DNA of 64,000 nucleotides from Thalassovita taeanensis (GTDB lineage Bacteria > Pseudomonadota > Alphaproteobacteria > Rhodobacterales > Rhodobacteraceae). This document shows, piece by piece, positions 60,671-64,000 of the stretch. The first letter of the stretch is position 1. Each line of letters starts with the position of its first letter. The stretch is from NCBI RefSeq assembly GCF_900110775.1, contig NZ_FOEP01000008.1, positions 83,565-147,564 of the forward strand, written 5' to 3'. Below the pieces are notes generated by a model. It saw only the letters and a program-made list of their open reading frames with translations. It made no database searches and was not told where the DNA came from. The translations under genes and the position numbers were made by a program.

Positions 60671-60702
60671 TATCTACGGTCCCTCGCAGCCATCTGTCCA
60701 CT

Positions 60703-61281
60703 TCAGATCAATTTGACCTGTGTTCCCACCGCCGTTCTGTCAAAGACTTCCTCGATATGTTCATTGTAGAGGCCAATACATCCGTTCGACGACTTGCGCC
60801 CGATCTTCCGAGTATCCTGCGTTCCGTGGATCCGGTAATACTGCCAAGACAGATAGAGCGCACGGGTGCCCAGCGGATTGGCGGGGTCTCCGCCTAGAAT
60901 AAGTGCTGGCCATTCGGGGTTGCGCTCACGCATCGACGGCGTTGGCGCCCAGCTCGGGTTCTCCCTTTTTTCGACAACCTCGGTATAGCCCCGCTTTGTC
61001 AACTCATCGGTCAGGGGAACCGATGTCGGATAGATTCGCATTTCGCCATCGGCGGTCCAATGCTGCAACACTTTCGTGATCGTATCCGAAATGATGATAC
61101 CTTTGTCCAGAGTCTCGAAATGGTCCCGCCACTCGTGCGTGCGGAAAGACGATAAGTTCCGACGCGTCGTTTCCGCTTCCTGCGCCCGGAGTAACGACGG
61201 CGCAGCCAACGCGATTACGCCGCCCGCCGCAGCCAGTACGAAACGACGTCTATGGATTACAAAGGGTGCCTGCTCTACCAT
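60703..61281 (-). CDS. L,D-transpeptidase (YkuD family) under a CueR-type promoter
   Basis: A 192-aa exported protein: N-terminal RRRFVLAAAG signal region, then a YkuD catalytic domain with H152 (YYRIHGTQ) and C168 in SSNGCIGL. These crosslink peptidoglycan in the 3-3 way or attach proteins to it. The residue after the Cys motif is Gly (G170) where an Arg is usual (S-x-GC-I-R), so activity or specificity may be altered. ATG 61281 has GGAG. It is the first gene behind CueR-type promoter 5. Copper is known to inhibit some L,D-transpeptidases, so copper control makes sense. Confidence 0.85.
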   Translation of the reverse strand: MVEQAPFVIHRRRFVLAAAGGVIALAAPSLLRAQEAETTRRNLSSFRTHEWRDHFETLDKGIIISDTITKVLQHWTADGEMRIYPTSVPLTDELTKRGYTEVVEKRENPSWAPTPSMRERNPEWPALILGGDPANPLGTRALYLSWQYYRIHGTQDTRKIGRKSSNGCIGLYNEHIEEVFDRTAVGTQVKLI

Positions 61282-61318
61282 GGCATTCTTGCTCCTGATT
61301 TCTTGCCTATCAGGTGTG

Positions 61319-61349
61319 CATAAACCGCCTTCCAGCACTGGAGGGTCAA
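61319..61349 (-). promoter_or_regulatory. CueR-type promoter 5 (L,D-transpeptidase operon)
   Basis: TTGACC -35, TTTATG -10, 19-bp spacer containing ACCCTCC-N6-GGAAGG. It would drive 61281 to 58001. Confidence 0.8.
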
Positions 61350-61732
61350 GCGAGTTCGTCTGACATAACAGTGAATTTTGTATCAGTTCGTAGCATCGCA
61401 AAAAAGTGCGCGCGAACCCGGCTGTCACTAGCTGGTGATCCTCAAATATCTACCTTCGGGTTACTGACATCATGCGATTTGTTGCCGTGCCAAAATGACC
61501 TGAATGCGAGGCCTGTGAACACGAACGGCGCGCAATATGCATCCATGGAACATTGAAACCCTCATGGGCAGCACGGTTTGGAACACTGCGGTGTCGAATC
61601 CGAAGGCGAAAACAACCTGTCCGATTTCCCAATCATTCGGCCGTTCCCTAAGTGGACACAGCGTTCCATGGCGGGAAGGTCGATAGTTAATGATTCATAG
61701 TTCGGTGGGCATCAAAAGCATCAGCCTTGGCG
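61350..61732. other. Gap between copper island and two-component system
   Basis: About 380 bp without a gene. Short open frames have no protein-like features. The region is moderately AT-rich, with no clear hairpin or repeat, and may mark the edge of the copper island. Confidence 0.4.
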
Positions 61733-62053
61733 TCACAATTCGAGTTTCGCCTTGCGGCGCTCGTACTCCTCTTCGTCAATTTCACCTTGGGCATAGCGTT
61801 CGCGAAGAATGTCTGCCGCGTCCGATTTGCCGCCAGAGCCAGACCCGGCCGAGAAGCCACGGACGGCCAACATGATCAGTGCGATGATCGCCCCCCAGAA
61901 CAACAGCATCATCAAACCGCCAGCCATGCCGAATCCACCTCCCCACATCATGTGACCGAAACTGTCGCCCCAACTGTCCGCAGGATCAGCGAGCGCGGCT
62001 CCGGCGGACAATACTAGGGTTGACGGGGTTACAGCGGATATCATTTTTATCAT
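61733..62053 (-). CDS. SHOCT-domain membrane protein
   Basis: A 106-aa protein: signal/helix SAVTPSTLVLSAGAALA, a Met/Gly-rich stretch with a helix (GGLMMLLFWGAIIALIMLAV), and a C-terminal SHOCT motif DILRERYAQGEIDEEEYERRK. SHOCT domains occur in small membrane proteins of metal and envelope loci. Its start overlaps the kinase stop (ATGA), so it is in the operon of the two-component system. Confidence 0.8.
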   Translation of the reverse strand: MIKMISAVTPSTLVLSAGAALADPADSWGDSFGHMMWGGGFGMAGGLMMLLFWGAIIALIMLAVRGFSAGSGSGGKSDAADILRERYAQGEIDEEEYERRKAKLEL

Positions 62054-63459
62054 GAGGTGTTCCTTTCTTGCTGATCAGGTTCTGTTTCGAGTGGTAAAGT
62101 GACGGTCACGAGAAGACCGCCTTCGGTGCGGTTCGTCAGCGCTACTTCGCCGCCATGGGCCCGCACAATCGTTCGCGCGATCGACAGGCCAAGACCGGTC
62201 CCACCGGTTTCGCGCGAGCGGGATTTTTCGAGCCGGAAAAACGGCTCGAACACTTGCTCGAGTTCGGCTTCGGGAACCCCAGGTCCGTTGTCGGAGACCC
62301 GTATCTGGACGTATTCGGCGTCATGTACGAAGGTGACCTCGGCCCCCCCGCCATAGCGCTGCGCGTTCTCGATGATGTTGCGCAGGGCGCGGCGCACCGA
62401 TTGGGGGCGCAAGCGAACGCTTATGCTGTTGGCTGTATCAAGGGTGAAGCCGTCGATCATGTCGGCCTGCAACTGCTTCAGGTAGGCACCCAGATCCACC
62501 GTCTCGTAGACTTCGGAGCTGGCCATGCCCCGTGCAAAGGCAAGCGTTGCATCGACCATCTCCTGCATTTCCTCGATTGAGGCGACAAGACTGTCACGCG
62601 TTTCGTCCTCGTCCACCATCTCCGCCCGCACCCGCATGGCGGTCAGCGGAGAGCGCAGATCATGGCCCAATGCCGCAAGAAGTCTTGTCCTGTCCGCGAC
62701 GAAACGCGTCAGTCTCGCCTGCATCCGATTGAAGGCCTGCGTGAGGCCGCGCACCTCGCTCGGACCGATCAGTGGCAACGGATCGACGGCTTCGCCTCGT
62801 CCAAGCTGGTCGGCTGCGCGAGAGACGCGCAGAAGCGGCCCGGTCAGACGGGTTAGAAGGAACCAGCAGGCCGAGACCAGAATGATCGCCGCCGTGATCC
62901 CGAAACTGACGATTGAAGCCCATGGCCACTGCAACGGCGGCCGTTCGAACCGTGTTCCGACATTCAGCCACTGCCCGTCCGCGAGGGCGATCGACAGTTG
63001 CATTTCGATCGCGGAAAGCTCGCCCCGCATCATCGCGAGATGCATTTCGGCCATCTCTGGCGCGAGATGTGGCATCGGCGGAATGCCTTGTTCGACCTCG
63101 TGCAATTCCACGCGGATTTCCCGATCGTTCGCGCCACCCAGAAGTCCGCGAACGCGCGCCTCCACGGCTCCACCATCGGCATGGCTCTCATGGTCTACGG
63201 CGGGAATGTCCGAAAGATCGAAGCGCACCAACGGAGAATTCGCCGCTCTCAGGATCGCCTGCTGCAAAGACTCCGGCGCCTCTTCGAGCAAGAGCGCGAC
63301 GTTCGCGGCCCGGCCTGCCGCTTCGAAACCCAAGGCGGCGCGCACGGCGAGACCACGCTCGTCGACGAACAGCCACAGGCTGATCGTCTGTGCGACAGCA
63401 AGCGCCGCGACGATCAGCAGGACCAACTGCCCACGAAGATTATCGAAGGGGCGCGGCAT
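62050..63459 (-). CDS. Sensor histidine kinase (EnvZ/CusS-like)
   Basis: A 469-aa membrane kinase. Two membrane segments (about 15-35 and 165-190) flank a periplasmic sensor of about 130 residues. A HAMP domain follows, then the H-box LGHDLRSPLTAMR (phosphorylated His), the N-box NIIENAQRYGGG, DNGPGVPEA and GGTGLGLSIA. The sensor has Met/His stretches (MPHLAPEMAEMHLAMMRGE) suited to metal binding, so it may sense copper or silver. ATG 63459 shares a base with the response regulator stop (TGATG). Confidence 0.9.
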   Translation of the reverse strand: MPRPFDNLRGQLVLLIVAALAVAQTISLWLFVDERGLAVRAALGFEAAGRAANVALLLEEAPESLQQAILRAANSPLVRFDLSDIPAVDHESHADGGAVEARVRGLLGGANDREIRVELHEVEQGIPPMPHLAPEMAEMHLAMMRGELSAIEMQLSIALADGQWLNVGTRFERPPLQWPWASIVSFGITAAIILVSACWFLLTRLTGPLLRVSRAADQLGRGEAVDPLPLIGPSEVRGLTQAFNRMQARLTRFVADRTRLLAALGHDLRSPLTAMRVRAEMVDEDETRDSLVASIEEMQEMVDATLAFARGMASSEVYETVDLGAYLKQLQADMIDGFTLDTANSISVRLRPQSVRRALRNIIENAQRYGGGAEVTFVHDAEYVQIRVSDNGPGVPEAELEQVFEPFFRLEKSRSRETGGTGLGLSIARTIVRAHGGEVALTNRTEGGLLVTVTLPLETEPDQQERNTS

Positions 63460-64000
63460 CAGCTCAACTCGTGGACATCGGCAGCCAGGCAATAGCCGCC
63501 GCCGCGCACAGTCGTGACGATGCGCGGCCGCGACGGATCAAGCTCGATCTTCCGGCGCAGTCGGCTGATCTGATTGTCTATGGTCCGGTCAAATACTGAC
63601 GCTGCGCGGCCTGCCGTCAGATCGAGCAACTGATCGCGGCTGAGGACAAAACGAGGACGTTCCAGCAGGACGGTCAAAAGCTTGAATTCCGCGCTGGTCA
63701 GATCGATTTGCTCACCGTCCTCGTTCGAAAGTACCCGACTGTCGGTGTCAATTATCCAATGGGCAAATGCGATACGTCGGCCCGAAAGTGTACCTGCATA
63801 GGGCTCAGCTTTAGTCGAACGGCGCAGGATGGCCTTGATCCGGGCGACCAGTTCACGCGGGTTGAAGGGTTTCGCTAGGTAGTCATCCGCGCCGATTTCA
63901 AGGCCAACAATCCGGTCGGTTTCCTCCCCGAGCGCGGTCAACATCAGGATCGGAACGGATCCACTTGCCGAAAGTCGGCGGCACACGGAAAGACCATCTT
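63459..64000 (-). CDS. OmpR-family response regulator (partial, cut by window edge)
   Basis: The C-terminal 180 residues of a response regulator: receiver end VPILMLTALGEETDRIVGLEIGADDYLAKPFNPRELVARI, then winged-helix DNA-binding part LTSAEFKLLTVLLERPRFVLSRDQLLDL and TIDNQISRLRRKIE with a GGGYCL end. The reading frame continues past the edge as DGLSVCRRL, so the N-terminus including the phosphoacceptor Asp lies outside. It forms a pair with the kinase downstream, and probably regulates envelope or metal genes. Confidence 0.93.
   Translation of the reverse strand, partial: DGLSVCRRLSASGSVPILMLTALGEETDRIVGLEIGADDYLAKPFNPRELVARIKAILRRSTKAEPYAGTLSGRRIAFAHWIIDTDSRVLSNEDGEQIDLTSAEFKLLTVLLERPRFVLSRDQLLDLTAGRAASVFDRTIDNQISRLRRKIELDPSRPRIVTTVRGGGYCLAADVHELS

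Noticed and set aside
1..64000. CRISPR array, tRNA, rRNA or insertion-sequence ends
   Set aside because: Looked for; no regularly spaced repeats, tRNA-like folds or DDE transposase genes were seen. The only recombinase is the serine type at 38553.

Overview
The window looks like part of a large repABC plasmid from a high-GC alphaproteobacterium, most likely a Rhodobacterales (Roseobacter/Paracoccus-like) host. The evidence is a complete repA-repB-repC replication and partition operon with its antisense RNA signals, a VirD2-like relaxase next to a VirD4/TraG coupling protein, and a long series of plasmid-backbone genes typical of this group (DUF736, DUF2493, DUF3768, ArdC-like, ParB-like, and a methylase/Strawberry-notch helicase giant). 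No rRNA, tRNA or CRISPR array was seen. 

Layout. (1) 1-4340, defence: a leftward CBASS operon (DUF2188 protein, patatin phospholipase CapV, CD-NTase, and a fourth gene cut by the window edge that looks E2-like), divergent from an XRE/ImmA-IrrE protease regulator and a PIN protein. (2) 4496-10542, mobilisation: coupling protein, relaxase and a MobC-like accessory protein, followed by inverted-repeat-rich DNA that probably holds oriT. (3) 10719-17090: a DUF2493 protein, then a rightward, visibly lower-GC three-gene operon of SIR2 protein, HerA-type ATPase and reverse transcriptase. SIR2-HerA is a known anti-phage pair; the attached RT is the most unusual arrangement in the window. (4) 17234-32234: a rhomboid protease and then leftward plasmid accessory genes, including the PrlF-YhaV toxin-antitoxin pair. 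Several intergenic gaps here carry the same small hairpin. (5) 32608-36660: repC, the ctRNA, repB, repA and a 36-bp perfect palindrome that is a good parS candidate. (6) 37270-40728: AAA/DUF4143 ATPase, serine recombinase and an HTH protein with its own operator. (7) 40902-44361: a nickel/cobalt- or copper-type metal cluster (MFS exporter with His-rich tail, CsoR/RcnR-family repressor, His-rich exported protein, HupE/UreJ protein, membrane-anchored protein). (8) 44536-61349: a large copper island with five CueR-type promoters, cueR, copA, copZ, two multicopper oxidases, three c-type cytochromes, SCO, thioredoxin-like proteins, CcdA, a permease, a DUF305 protein and an L,D-transpeptidase. (9) 61733-64000: a SHOCT protein and a two-component system whose response regulator runs off the right edge. 

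How it works together. RepABC and ParB-like functions maintain the plasmid, the relaxase and coupling protein let it move (no mating-pair genes are in this window), CBASS, SIR2-HerA-RT and PrlF-YhaV protect host or plasmid, and the metal islands are the adaptive cargo. The copper island appears to be one regulon: Cu(I) sensed by CueR would raise export (CopA), cytoplasmic chaperoning (CopZ), periplasmic oxidation (multicopper oxidases with c-type cytochromes) and envelope repair. All functional calls are from reading the sequence; no database search was run.
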